Assembly: GCF_000955975.1 (NCBI RefSeq)
Contig: NZ_JYJF01000019.1
Location: 1-64,000 of the forward strand
Reading direction: 5' to 3'
Source: Saccharothrix sp. ST-888
GTDB taxonomy: Bacteria > Actinomycetota > Actinomycetes > Streptomycetales > Streptomycetaceae
DNA: 64,000 nt
The translations under genes and the position numbers were made by a program. The notes beneath the pieces were generated by a model. That model was not told where the DNA came from and did no database searches. It was given only the letters and a program-made list of their open reading frames with translations. This document shows positions 42,908-51,835 of this stretch, piece by piece (position 1 is the first letter of the stretch; every line of letters begins with the position of its first letter).

Positions 42908-44158
42908 TCAGCCCGCGAAGGCGGTGGTGCCGTTCGGGGTGCCGAGGCCGGTCGGGCCGTCGTAGCCGGGCCCCGCCTTGCAGAGGTAGGACGGCGAGCA
43001 GCTGCCGTTCGACCCGGTGGTCACGTCGTTCAGCGCGGAGGTGTGCGCGTACGGGAAGGATGCCGGGCTGCTGCCCGCGGACGGCGTGCCCGCCAGTGCG
43101 TACACACCCGCGATGATCGGCGAGGAGGCGCTGGTACCGCCGTAGACCGCCCAGCCGCTGCCGCCGTAGGTCTGGTAGACCGCGACACCGGTGGCCGGGT
43201 CGGCGACGGCGGAGACGTCCGAGACGGTGCGCCTGCCGCAGCCGGTGTCCTTCTGCCAGCTGGGCTTGGCGTCGTACGCCGAGCAGCCCGAGCCGGTGCC
43301 CTCGGTGCTGCTGGTGGACCACACCGACTCGCTCCAACCACGGGCGGTGGAGCTGCGGTTGAGTGCCGTGCCGCCGACGGAGGTGACGTACCGGGAGGAC
43401 GCCGGGTACTGCGCGCCGTACGCCGAGTCACCCGCGCTGACGGTGATGGCGACACCCGGGTGGTTGAAGTAGGAGTTGTCGTACGAGGGGTCGGAGGAGG
43501 ACTCCGGGCCGCCGTAGCTGTTGGAGACGAACTTGGCGCCGAGTCTGACGGCGGTGTTCACCGAGGTGCCGAGGTTGGCCGTGGTGGCGCTGGTGGCCTC
43601 GACCAGGATGATCTTCGCGTTGGGTGCGACCGCGGAGACCATGTCGAGGTCGAGCGATATCTCACCGGCCCAACCGGAGTTCTTGGTCGGGTACTTGGTG
43701 CCACCGGTCTGGTTGACCTTCTTGAAGCAGCCGTTGGCGGTGGTGCAGGCCGGCAGGCCGTACTGGGAGCGGTAGACCGCCAGGTCGGACTCGGCGTTGG
43801 GGTCGTCGTACGCGTCCACGATGGCGACGGTCTGACCCGCTCCGCCGCCCACCGGGAGGTTGTACGCGCTGCGCAGGTCGCTCGGGCCGTAGCCGGACGG
43901 CGTCGCGTCGGGGGTGACGCCGAGTGCGTGGACCCGCTGGACCGTGCTGGTGACCCGCAGCGCGTCACAGGCCATGGTGTCGCCCTTGGCGAGGGTGTCA
44001 CAGGCCCGCACCCACGACGTACCGCCCTTGGTGTGGACGGTGGTTGGTGCCGCACCGGCGGGAACGGCGGTCGAGACGGCGGACACCGCGAGGGCTGCGG
44101 TGCCCGCGAGCGCCAGGACGAACCGGCGGGTGGACGCGGGCATGGTGGGGGAATGCAC
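42908..44158 (-). CDS. Secreted S53 (sedolisin)-family peptidase
   Basis: The 416-residue protein has a signal peptide (RRFVLALAGTAALAVSAVS, cut near AGA) and a sedolisin-type catalytic domain: QTVAIVDAYDDPNAESDL, the Glu/Asp pair in GEISLDLDMVSAVAPNAKI, the oxyanion Asp in VSAGDSAYG, and the nucleophile in YGGTSASSPIIAG. The long S53 pro-domain is missing or very short, as in the compact streptomycete forms. The GTG at 44158 has AGGAGG seven nt upstream. It should digest proteins outside the cell at acidic pH. Confidence 0.87.
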   Translation of the reverse strand: MHSPTMPASTRRFVLALAGTAALAVSAVSTAVPAGAAPTTVHTKGGTSWVRACDTLAKGDTMACDALRVTSTVQRVHALGVTPDATPSGYGPSDLRSAYNLPVGGGAGQTVAIVDAYDDPNAESDLAVYRSQYGLPACTTANGCFKKVNQTGGTKYPTKNSGWAGEISLDLDMVSAVAPNAKIILVEATSATTANLGTSVNTAVRLGAKFVSNSYGGPESSSDPSYDNSYFNHPGVAITVSAGDSAYGAQYPASSRYVTSVGGTALNRSSTARGWSESVWSTSSTEGTGSGCSAYDAKPSWQKDTGCGRRTVSDVSAVADPATGVAVYQTYGGSGWAVYGGTSASSPIIAGVYALAGTPSAGSSPASFPYAHTSALNDVTTGSNGSCSPSYLCKAGPGYDGPTGLGTPNGTTAFAG

Positions 44159-44460
44159 CGGACTGCCTCCTGTGGCTGGGCTGGTGAACCCTTGTGGGGC
44201 CGGGGGCTGCGCGTGGGGGCGGTCGCACGGGCAGGGTGAGCACCGGCGACCGGGCAGGCGGAAGCGGCGGCCGTCGAGGCCGCCACGCACCACCGGGAAC
44301 CGGCGCCGACGCTAGCCAGCCATGGGCAGGTCAAACAACGGGCCGGTCAGGATTCGACCATCCCTTTACCGCCCGGAGGGGAAAGCCGGGCCGAACTCAC
44401 AGCTCCCGGTGATTGCGCCGGCAACCGCGAACTCCCTAACCACAGAAGGAGTTGACTGTG
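44159..44460. other. Intergenic region, S53 peptidase promoter side
   Basis: About 300 nt lie between the S53 start and the end of the GH65 gene; both read leftward. Apart from an AT-richer patch (about 44310-44360) likely to hold the peptidase promoter, I see no gene and no strong hairpin. Confidence 0.4.
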
Positions 44461-46857
44461 TCACTCGGCAGGCAGGTGCTCCACCACACCGATCGGCAGG
44501 CCCGCCTGCGCCTGCCGCCTGGCCGGCTCACGACCGGGCGGCTGGGTGCACCGCTCGGGCTGGCTGGTGGGCGTCACGGTCGGACGGCCGACCGGCCTGC
44601 CCTGCTCCAGCTTCAGCTGCTCCCCCTCGTGCAGCAGGGTCAGCAGCGTGCCCCGGCGCAGCGTGTAGGTCGTGCGCTGATGGGTGATCTCCACGTGCAG
44701 CAGCTGGTCCCGCACCACCATGGCGAAGGACAACCGCCCCAGTCCGGCGGGCAGTCGGGGCCGGAAGGAGAGCTCCTCATCGTGGTCGCGCAGGCCGCCG
44801 AAGCCGGCCACCAGGGCGATGCAGGCCCCCGCCAGCGAGGCCATGTGCAGGCCGTCCTTGGTGTTGCCGCCGAGGTCGTGCAGGTCCATCAGGGCTGCCT
44901 CGGCGGTGTAGTCGTACGCCAGGTCCAGCTGGCCGACCTCGGCCGCGATGACCGCCTGCGTGCAGGCGGAGAGCGAGGAGTCGCGGACCGTGAGCCGCTC
45001 GTAGTAGGCGAAGTTGCGGGCCTTCTGCTCCGCGGTGAAGGCGTCGCCGCGCACCTGCATGGCCAGCACCAGGTCGGCCTGCTTGACCACCTGCTTGCGG
45101 TACAGGTCGAAGTACGGGAAGTGCAGCAGCAGCGGGTACTTCTCCGGCGGGGTGTTCTCGAAGTCCCAGAACTGGTGGTCGGTGAAGTTGTCGGCCTGCG
45201 GATGGATGCCGATCTTCTCGTCGTACGGGATGTACATGGCCGCGGCCGCGTCCCGCCAGGCCGCCGCCTCCTCGGTGTCCACGCCGAGGCCGGAGGCCTG
45301 GTGCATGTGCCGGGTGACGGTCTCGGCGGCGACCCGCAGGTTGGTCTGCGCCATCAGGTTGGTGAAGACGTTGTTGTCCGCGATGGCGCTGTACTCGTCG
45401 GGTCCGGTGACGCCCTCGATCCGGAACCGGCCCTCCGAGTCGTGGTGGCCGAGCGAGCGCCACATCCGGGCGGTCTCCACCAGCAGTTCCAGCCCCAGGG
45501 TCTGTTCGAAGTCGACGTCCCCGGTGGCCCGGCAGTAGCGGGCGACCGCGACCGCGATGTCCGCGCCGATGTGGAAGGCCGCCGTACCGGCCGGCCAGTA
45601 GCCCGAGCACTCCTCACCGTGGATCGTACGCCAGGGGAACACCGCTCCGGCCAGGCCGAGTTGGGCGGCCCGGTCACGGGCCATCGGCAGCGTTCCGTGC
45701 CGCCAGGTGAGCACCTGTTTGACCGCCGAGGGCATGGCGTAGGTGAGCACCGGCAGGACGAAGGTCTCGGTGTCCCAGAAGCTGTGCCCGTCATAGCCGG
45801 GGCCGGTCAGCCCCTTGGCGGGGATGGCCCGTTCCTCGCTCCGCGCGCCCGCCTGCAGCACGTGGAAGAGCGCGAAGCGGACGGCCTGCTGCAACTCCAC
45901 GTCGCCGTCCAGCTGGACGTCGCTGGTGTCCCAGAACTTCTTGAGGAACTGCTGCTGTTCGGCGTACAGCCCGTCCCAGCCGGTGAACCGCGCGGCGGTC
46001 AGCGCGGCCTCGACCTGGTCGCGGACCGCGGGCAGCGAGCGGGTCGCCGACCAGCCGTAGGAGATGAGCTTGACCAACCGCAGCTGCTCGCCCGGTTTCA
46101 GCACCGTGGTGACGCTGAACCGGCCCTGGTCCTCGACGCATTCGGCGGTGGCGTCGAAGTGCTCCGGCCCCTCGACCAGGTGGTCCATCCCGGCTGCCAC
46201 CCGCAGGCCGCTGAACCTGGTCCGGTGCACCAGGACGGCCTTCATCCCGGAGGCGTGCGCGGCCTCGCCGACCAGCGGCGCCTCCAGGGCGGCCGCGGCC
46301 CGCGGATCGCCCGAGCCGTCCGGGAGCTGCTCGTTGGCGACCAGCTCGGACTGGAGCACGATCCGCACCGGACCGTCCACCGCGGTGACCCGGTAGTCGA
46401 TCGCGGCGATCGCCCGCTGGGTCAGCGAGACCAGCCGGCAGGACTTGACCTTGACGGTCCGCCCGGCGGGCGAGGTCCATTCGGCGTCGCGCCGCAGGAC
46501 CCCTTCGCGGAAGTCCAGCCTCCGCTGGTGGCTGCGGAGTTCGCCGTAGCGCAGGTCGAAGGGCTCGTCGTCGACCAGCAGCCGGATGATCTTCCCGTTG
46601 GTGACGTTGATGACGCTCTGCCCGGACTCCGGGAAGCCGTAACCGCCCTCGGCGTACGGCAGCGGGCGCAGCTCGAAGACGCCGTTGAGGTAGGTGCCGG
46701 GCAGGCCGTGCGGCTCGCCCTCGTCCAGGTTGGCGCGCAGGCCGATGTGGCCGTTGGAGAGTGCGAACACCGATTCGGCGCGGGCGAGTCCGGGCAGGTC
46801 CAGGCCCTCTTCGGCGAGGCCCCAGGGGTCGATGGTGAAGACGTTGGAGGGGCTCAT
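44461..46857 (-). CDS. GH65 disaccharide phosphorylase
   Basis: The 798-residue glycoside hydrolase family 65 protein has the three-domain layout: an N-terminal beta-sandwich (FALSNGHIGLRANLDEGEP), a central (alpha/alpha)6 barrel with GHSFWDTETFVLPVLTYAMP, the general acid Glu488 in VTGPDEYSAI, KQADLVLAM, and a C-terminal beta-sheet. Members phosphorolyse maltose, trehalose, kojibiose or related alpha-glucosides to beta-glucose 1-phosphate; the sugar specificity cannot be read here. The start overlaps the stop of the beta-phosphoglucomutase gene by 4 nt (ATGA), tying the two steps together. Confidence 0.92.
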   Translation of the reverse strand: MSPSNVFTIDPWGLAEEGLDLPGLARAESVFALSNGHIGLRANLDEGEPHGLPGTYLNGVFELRPLPYAEGGYGFPESGQSVINVTNGKIIRLLVDDEPFDLRYGELRSHQRRLDFREGVLRRDAEWTSPAGRTVKVKSCRLVSLTQRAIAAIDYRVTAVDGPVRIVLQSELVANEQLPDGSGDPRAAAALEAPLVGEAAHASGMKAVLVHRTRFSGLRVAAGMDHLVEGPEHFDATAECVEDQGRFSVTTVLKPGEQLRLVKLISYGWSATRSLPAVRDQVEAALTAARFTGWDGLYAEQQQFLKKFWDTSDVQLDGDVELQQAVRFALFHVLQAGARSEERAIPAKGLTGPGYDGHSFWDTETFVLPVLTYAMPSAVKQVLTWRHGTLPMARDRAAQLGLAGAVFPWRTIHGEECSGYWPAGTAAFHIGADIAVAVARYCRATGDVDFEQTLGLELLVETARMWRSLGHHDSEGRFRIEGVTGPDEYSAIADNNVFTNLMAQTNLRVAAETVTRHMHQASGLGVDTEEAAAWRDAAAAMYIPYDEKIGIHPQADNFTDHQFWDFENTPPEKYPLLLHFPYFDLYRKQVVKQADLVLAMQVRGDAFTAEQKARNFAYYERLTVRDSSLSACTQAVIAAEVGQLDLAYDYTAEAALMDLHDLGGNTKDGLHMASLAGACIALVAGFGGLRDHDEELSFRPRLPAGLGRLSFAMVVRDQLLHVEITHQRTTYTLRRGTLLTLLHEGEQLKLEQGRPVGRPTVTPTSQPERCTQPPGREPARRQAQAGLPIGVVEHLPAE

Positions 46858-47624
46858 GCCGAAGCCTTCGCAGCCGATCGGCCGTCGGGCTCGATCAGTT
46901 CGGCGAGGTCGGCGACCACGATGTCCGCGCCGTGCTCGCGCAGCGCCTGGGCCTGGCCGACCCGGTCCACGCCGACCACCGTGCCGAAGCCGCCGGCCCG
47001 CCCGGAGGCCACCCCGGCGAGGGCGTCCTCGAAGACGGCGGCGTGCTCCGGCGGGGTCTCGAGCGCACGGGCGGCGGCCAGGTAGGTGTCGGGCGCGGGT
47101 TTGCCCGGCAGGTTCTCGCGCTTGGCGACCACCCCGTCGATCACCACGTCGAACAGCCCGTCGATGCCCGCGGCCCGCAGCACGTCCCGGCAGTTGGCGC
47201 TGGAGGAGACCACCGCGCGCGGCAGGCCGAGCACCCGCAGCCGGTGCAGGTACTCCACCGAGCCCGGGTACGGCTGGACGCCCTGCTCCTGGATCATGCG
47301 CAGCACGGTGACGTTCTTGGCGGTGCTCAGCCCCTGGACGGTCCTGCTGCCCGGCGGATCGGCCGGGGTGCCCTCGGGCAGGCGGATGCCCCGGGAGGCG
47401 AGGAAGGCCCGGGTGCCGTCCTGCCGGGGGCGCCCGTCGACGTACGCGTCGTAGTCCTCGACGGCGTCGAACGGGACGAACTCCTCGCCGCTGCGGTCGG
47501 CCTCGGCTCTCAGGAAGGAGTCGAACATGTCCTTCCAGGCCGCCGCGTGCACCTTCGCGGTCTGCGTCAGCACTCCGTCGAGGTCGAAGAGGAATGCTCG
47601 GATGTGGTCCGGAAGTCCCAACAT
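46854..47624 (-). CDS. Beta-phosphoglucomutase-family HAD hydrolase
   Basis: The 256-residue HAD-superfamily enzyme has the nucleophile motif FLFDLDGVLTQT (Asp14, acid/base Asp16), a helical cap with HAAAWKDMFDSFL, VVSSSANCRDVL (motif II Ser), GKPAPDTYLAA (motif III Lys) and FEDALAGVASG (motif IV). It should convert beta-glucose 1-phosphate from the coupled GH65 phosphorylase to glucose 6-phosphate. It is the first gene of the two-gene operon; no transporter is adjacent. Confidence 0.92.
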   Translation of the reverse strand: MLGLPDHIRAFLFDLDGVLTQTAKVHAAAWKDMFDSFLRAEADRSGEEFVPFDAVEDYDAYVDGRPRQDGTRAFLASRGIRLPEGTPADPPGSRTVQGLSTAKNVTVLRMIQEQGVQPYPGSVEYLHRLRVLGLPRAVVSSSANCRDVLRAAGIDGLFDVVIDGVVAKRENLPGKPAPDTYLAAARALETPPEHAAVFEDALAGVASGRAGGFGTVVGVDRVGQAQALREHGADIVVADLAELIEPDGRSAAKASA

Positions 47625-47729
47625 ACCTGCCAGTGTGGCCCGTACGGCACGCGAAGCCGCCCATTTGCGGTACGCCTGGCGCGTCGCGAACGGGCGGCTC
47701 CCAGGCTCTGCGGCCGAGGGCTGCCGAAC

Positions 47730-48515
47730 CTACATCGGCTTGGCCTTGATCACTGCGAAGAGGGCGCCCTGCGGGTCGGCGAGCACCGACATCCGGCCCG
47801 CCACCATGTCGAACGGCGGGACCAGTACCGTGCCGCCGCGCTTGACCAGCGCGTCCACCACGCTGTCCGCGTCGTCCACGGCGAAGTACGTCAGCCAGTG
47901 CGCGGGCGTGCCGGGCGGGTCGTTGGCGAGGCTGGAGACGCCGCCGACCCCGCGGCCGCCGACGTTGAACACGTGGTAGTCGCCGGCTTCCGGCATGCCC
48001 ATCGGCGCGATCTCGGCCCCGAAGACGGCCCGGTAGAAGGCGGCCGCCGCGTCGAAGTCTGCGGTGTGCAGCTCGTTCCAGGTGAGCGCGCCGTGCTCGT
48101 TGACCACGTGCGCGCCGAAGAAGTCCACCGGCTGCCAGACTCCGAACACCGCACCGCTCGGGTCCGCCGCCACCAGCATCCGGCCGACCGTGCCGACGTC
48201 CATCACCGGCATCATCACGGTGCCGCCGTTGGCCGTGATGGCGGCCTGGGTGGCGTCCGCGTCGGCCGTGGCGATGTAGGTGGTCCAGACGGTCGGCGGC
48301 GTCGGCTGCCCCTCGGGCGCCATCGCCGCCATGATTCCCGCCACCGGCTTCCCGTTCAGCGTGCACATCGCGTAGCCGCCGAACTCGGCCGGGCCGACCT
48401 CACCCTGCCAGCCGAACAGGTCCCGGTACACGTCCAGCGCGGCCTGCTGGTCCGGCACCATCAGGTCCACCCAGCACGGAGTGCCGGGTGGGTACGCTTC
48501 GGTCACTTCAGGCAT
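47730..48515 (-). CDS. Two-domain VOC-family (glyoxalase-like) protein
   Basis: The 261-residue protein is built from two glyoxalase/bleomycin-resistance-fold halves, each starting with a GTPCWVDLMVPDQQAALDVY- or GALTWNELHTADFDAAAAFY-type strand and ending near ADPSGAVFGVWQP or ADPQGALFAVIKA. The metal-ligand pattern is partial, so a binding or isomerase role is open. The ATG at 48515 (MPEVTEAYPPG) has GAGGGAGA-like sequence upstream. It reads the same way as the BTAD gene at 48627. Confidence 0.87.
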   Translation of the reverse strand: MPEVTEAYPPGTPCWVDLMVPDQQAALDVYRDLFGWQGEVGPAEFGGYAMCTLNGKPVAGIMAAMAPEGQPTPPTVWTTYIATADADATQAAITANGGTVMMPVMDVGTVGRMLVAADPSGAVFGVWQPVDFFGAHVVNEHGALTWNELHTADFDAAAAFYRAVFGAEIAPMGMPEAGDYHVFNVGGRGVGGVSSLANDPPGTPAHWLTYFAVDDADSVVDALVKRGGTVLVPPFDMVAGRMSVLADPQGALFAVIKAKPM

Positions 48516-48626
48516 CTCGTCTCCCTCGCGGTGACCCCCGCCGCCCACCTTGACCGCAGCCGCCCGATCCTGCCACCGGAGCGTGCGGCGGCCGCCCGGC
48601 GGCGGACCGGCCCGCGCGCCCACGGC

Positions 48627-49340
48627 TCAGTTGCGGGCGTCGAGTTCGCGGCGCAGGAGTTCGCGGTAGGAGGCCCGGTAGGCGCGGGCGGCGATCTGGT
48701 TGCCGGCCGCGAGGTAGGCGGCGACGAGGGTTTCGTGGGCGCTCTCGCGCAGGCCGTCGGCGTGCACGGCGACCAGCGCGGCGTCCACCGCGGCGCCCGC
48801 CCAGCCGGCCTCGGCGAGGCGGGCGGAGAGGGTTTCCAGGGTGTGCAGGCGCTGTTGGCGCCAGCGCTCCTGGTGGGGGGCGAGCCAGTGCTCCTCCCAG
48901 TCGGGGAGCAGGTCGGCCCCGAAGTCGCAGGCGGCGGCCCGGCCGAGGTCCTCGGCGGGCATCGGCAGGGCGAGGTTGAGGATGCGGGCGGCGACGGCCC
49001 GCCGGTCGGCCAGGTCGACGCTGACGTGCGGGGCGAGCCGGAGGCGTTCCAAGGTCCCCTGGAGCAGGTGGGCGCGGTCGCCGGGGAGCCGGTGCAGGGC
49101 GGTGCGCAGCGCGGCCCCGGCCCTGGCCTGGTCGAGGGCGGGCCACAGCACGGCGGCGGCCCTGGCGCGGGTGAGCCCGCCCGGTTCGACGGCGAGCAGG
49201 GCGAGCAGGCGGCGGGCCGCGATGGTGGGCTGGACCTCGCGCCCGTCCAGGCGGAGGGCGAAGCCGCCGAGCAGTTCGAGGTCGACCGCCGGCGGCGGCG
49301 GTGCGGGCGGCGGTACGACCACCGGCAGCACTCTGGCCAT
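48627..49340 (-). CDS. SARP-like regulator with OmpR-type N-terminus and BTAD
   Basis: The 237-residue protein has an N-terminal winged-helix-like segment (VDLELLGGFALRLDGREV, then ARRLLALLAVEPGGLTRARAAAVLWP) and a bacterial transcriptional activator domain (about 110-235, HWLAPHQERWRQQRLHTLETL). The layout is that of a minimal SARP activator of secondary metabolism. The ATG at 49340 follows GGGGAGGT. It is divergent from the haloperoxidase gene at 49647, which makes the accessory cluster a possible target. Confidence 0.85.
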   Translation of the reverse strand: MARVLPVVVPPPAPPPPAVDLELLGGFALRLDGREVQPTIAARRLLALLAVEPGGLTRARAAAVLWPALDQARAGAALRTALHRLPGDRAHLLQGTLERLRLAPHVSVDLADRRAVAARILNLALPMPAEDLGRAAACDFGADLLPDWEEHWLAPHQERWRQQRLHTLETLSARLAEAGWAGAAVDAALVAVHADGLRESAHETLVAAYLAAGNQIAARAYRASYRELLRRELDARN

Positions 49341-49646
49341 GGCAAGACCTCCCCCTGATCCTTCACCGGATGCACACGCTAGTGAGAGCGGCGGGACGGC
49401 GGCGGGACCCATCGAGTCCTCTGATACCTGCCATGGAAGAAAGCGATCGCTCCTTGTCCCCGGCCTTCCCGGCTGACCAGCAAAAATACCGTCCGGTCTG
49501 ATTGTTTGACAGGACGGAGACAAGACCGGGGCAGCACCGTGCAATACCCGCGCAACGCTCCTGACACGCGCCGCAACCTACGGTCCCGGATGCCGGCCGC
49601 GTCCCTGGCCGCCGCTCCCGAGCCCCAGCGTCGTGAGAAGGACCCC
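49341..49646. promoter_or_regulatory. Divergent promoter region BTAD/haloperoxidase
   Basis: The 306-nt region includes an AT-richer patch (49480-49510) with CCGTCC (about 49491) and GGACGG (about 49513) flanking a TTTGACA-like hexamer at 49504-49511. This may be a promoter with a SARP- or repressor-bound repeat. No gene is supported. Confidence 0.4.
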
Positions 49647-51152
49647 ATGACCCCGCCCTCCGTACCCGCCCGCCCGCTGTCCCGCCGGACCGCGCTCGCC
49701 GCCGCCTTCGGCGCGGCCGGTGCGCTCGCACTGGCCGGCACCCCGTCCGCCTGGGCCGCCGAGACCCGTACCGGCCGCCGCGCCGCCGGTACGGCCGACG
49801 CCGACCCGAGCGTGGTCGTCCGCTGGAACCAGGCCACCATGGACGCGATCCTGGCCAAGTACCGCGCGACCGGCGCCGTGTTCGGCCCGGCCACCGTCAA
49901 CGCCCGCTCGCTGGCCGTGGTGCACAACTGCGTCTACGACGCCTGGGCCTGCTACGACCGCGTCGCCGTCGGCACCCGCTTCGGCGGGAGCCTGCGCCGC
50001 CCCCGCTCCGAGCGGACCCTGGCCAACAAGAACGAGGCGATCAGCTACGCCGCCCACAAGGCGCTCTGCGACCTCTACCCCGACCAGACCCCCGCCGCCG
50101 ACTCCATGCTGCGCAGCCTCGGCTACGACCCGGCGCGCACCGGCGGCCCGTCCACCAGCCCGGCCGAGATCGGCCGCCGCACCGCGCAGGCGGTGCTGGA
50201 CTTCCGCCACCAGGACGGCGCCAACCAGCTGAACGCGTACGCCGACACCACCGGCTACCAGCCGGTCAACCAGCCGCAGGACATCACCGCGTTCGCCCCC
50301 GGCCTGATCGCCTCCCCCGCGCACTGGACCCCGCTGATCGTCAAGGGCGCCACCCAGCACTTCCTGACCCCGCAGTTCGCCACCGTGGTGCCGTTCGCGC
50401 TGGAGCGCCCGGACCAGTTCACGGTGCCCGCGCCGCCCGCCTACCCGTCCTCCCGACTGGCCGACGCGGTCGCCGAACTCGTCGAGATCAGCGCCGACCT
50501 GACCGACGAGCACAAGGCCATCGCCGAGTTCTGGCTGGACGCGGACGTCACCCCGCCCGGCGCCCAGCAGGCCTGGGGCCGGTTCGTCTCCGCCCGCGAC
50601 GGCTACACCGTGGACGAGGACGCCAAGCTGTTCTTCGGCCTCAACATGGCCGAGACCGACGCCGCCATCGGCTCCTGGGCGGTCAAGCGCCAGTACGACT
50701 TCGCCCGCCCGAGCACCCTGATCCCCTACGAGCTGCGCGGACAGCAGATCCGGTCCTGGGGCGGCCCCGGCAAGGGCACCGTGGCCATGGACGGCGTCAA
50801 CTGGCGTGCGTACGTGCCGGTTCCGGCCTTCCCGGCCACCGTCTCCGGGCACAGCACCTTCTCCGGCGCGGCGGCCGAGTTCCTGCGCCGCTTCACCGGC
50901 TCGGACGACTTCGGCGACTCGTACCTGTTCAAGGCGGGCACCTCGACCATCGAGCCGGGACTCACCCCCGCCACCGACATCACCCTGACCTGGCCGACCT
51001 TCACCGAGGCCGCCGCCCAGGCCGGCATCTCCCGCCTCTACGGCGGCATGCACTGGAGCTTCGACAACGAGCCCGGGCTCACGATGGGCCACCAGATCGG
51101 CCGCGTGGTGCACTGCAAGGCCGAGCGCTACTTCCACGGCCACTCCAACTGA
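49647..51152 (+). CDS. Tat-exported vanadium-dependent haloperoxidase-like protein
   Basis: The 501-residue protein starts with a twin-arginine-like signal (PLSRRTALAAAFGAAGALAL). The PAP2/VHPO core shows the phosphate or vanadate ligands in KRQYDFARPSTL, PATVSGHSTFSGAAAEF and SRLYGGMHWSFDN. The second motif is VSGH rather than the usual PSGH. Such proteins can oxidise halides with peroxide or act as phosphatases or silent homologs. GAAGGA lies 7 nt before the ATG. It is followed after 25 nt by the HPP membrane gene, suggesting co-transcription. Confidence 0.85.
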   Translation: MTPPSVPARPLSRRTALAAAFGAAGALALAGTPSAWAAETRTGRRAAGTADADPSVVVRWNQATMDAILAKYRATGAVFGPATVNARSLAVVHNCVYDAWACYDRVAVGTRFGGSLRRPRSERTLANKNEAISYAAHKALCDLYPDQTPAADSMLRSLGYDPARTGGPSTSPAEIGRRTAQAVLDFRHQDGANQLNAYADTTGYQPVNQPQDITAFAPGLIASPAHWTPLIVKGATQHFLTPQFATVVPFALERPDQFTVPAPPAYPSSRLADAVAELVEISADLTDEHKAIAEFWLDADVTPPGAQQAWGRFVSARDGYTVDEDAKLFFGLNMAETDAAIGSWAVKRQYDFARPSTLIPYELRGQQIRSWGGPGKGTVAMDGVNWRAYVPVPAFPATVSGHSTFSGAAAEFLRRFTGSDDFGDSYLFKAGTSTIEPGLTPATDITLTWPTFTEAAAQAGISRLYGGMHWSFDNEPGLTMGHQIGRVVHCKAERYFHGHSN

Positions 51153-51177
51153 TCTTCCACCGAGAGGAGTTGACGCC

Positions 51178-51705
51178 ATGAGCAACTCGACCACCACCCG
51201 CCCGGCCGCACCGGGCGCCGCCGCCAAGCCGACCGCGCCGCCGATGCCCGGCGCTCGGGCCCTGGTCCTCGGGACCGTCACCACCACCGTCGCACTGCTG
51301 GTCCTGGTCGCCCTCGGGAAGGCCGCCGGCCAGGTCCTGCTGGTCGCGCCGCTGGCCGCCACCGCGATGATCGTCTGCGCCAGCCCGGCGCTGCCCCCGG
51401 CCCAGCCGCGCTCGGTCCTGCTCGGGCAGCTCGGCTCGGCCGCCCTCGGCCTGCTGGCCGGCGCGCTGATCGGGCACTCGCTCTGGTCCGCGGCCGTCGC
51501 CGCCGGGCTGTCGGTCGGGCTGATGGCACTGCTGCGGGCCGTCCACGCCCCGGCGGCGGCCACCGCCGCACTGGTGGTCCTTCAACACCCGGCCCCGGTC
51601 CGCTTCCTGGTGCTGCTGGCCGTCGGCAGCGTGCTGCTGATCCTGCTCGGACTGCTGGCCTCGCGGGCCGGCGCGATCGGCAAGTACCCGACGTACTGGT
51701 GGTGA
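51178..51705 (+). CDS. HPP-family integral membrane protein
   Basis: The 175-residue, four- to five-helix membrane protein has VAPLAATAMIVCASPALPPA and PRSVLLGQLGSAALGLLAGA, and HAPAAATAALVV in place of the eponymous HPPAAATA motif. HPP-family proteins have been linked to nitrite transport in other organisms; the role here is unknown. It begins 25 nt after the haloperoxidase stop with GAGAGGAG upstream. A 130-nt gap separates it from the rhodanese gene. Confidence 0.8.
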   Translation: MSNSTTTRPAAPGAAAKPTAPPMPGARALVLGTVTTTVALLVLVALGKAAGQVLLVAPLAATAMIVCASPALPPAQPRSVLLGQLGSAALGLLAGALIGHSLWSAAVAAGLSVGLMALLRAVHAPAAATAALVVLQHPAPVRFLVLLAVGSVLLILLGLLASRAGAIGKYPTYWW

Positions 51706-51835
51706 TTGCGGCCTTCGGCCGCCCGTCGCCCGCCCACCCGCGGGCATCCCTCATCAGCGCACAGGAACCGGCGCTCGGCGACCGGCACCACGGCAGCCGG
51801 CGCACCGGCACCATCGCACAGGAATCGGAGTACCC

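Noticed and set aside
40568..44239. Very long plus-strand frame (over 1200 codons) spanning poxB and the S53 peptidase
   Set aside because: It is antisense to two well-supported genes and encodes low-complexity Gly/Arg/Val sequence.
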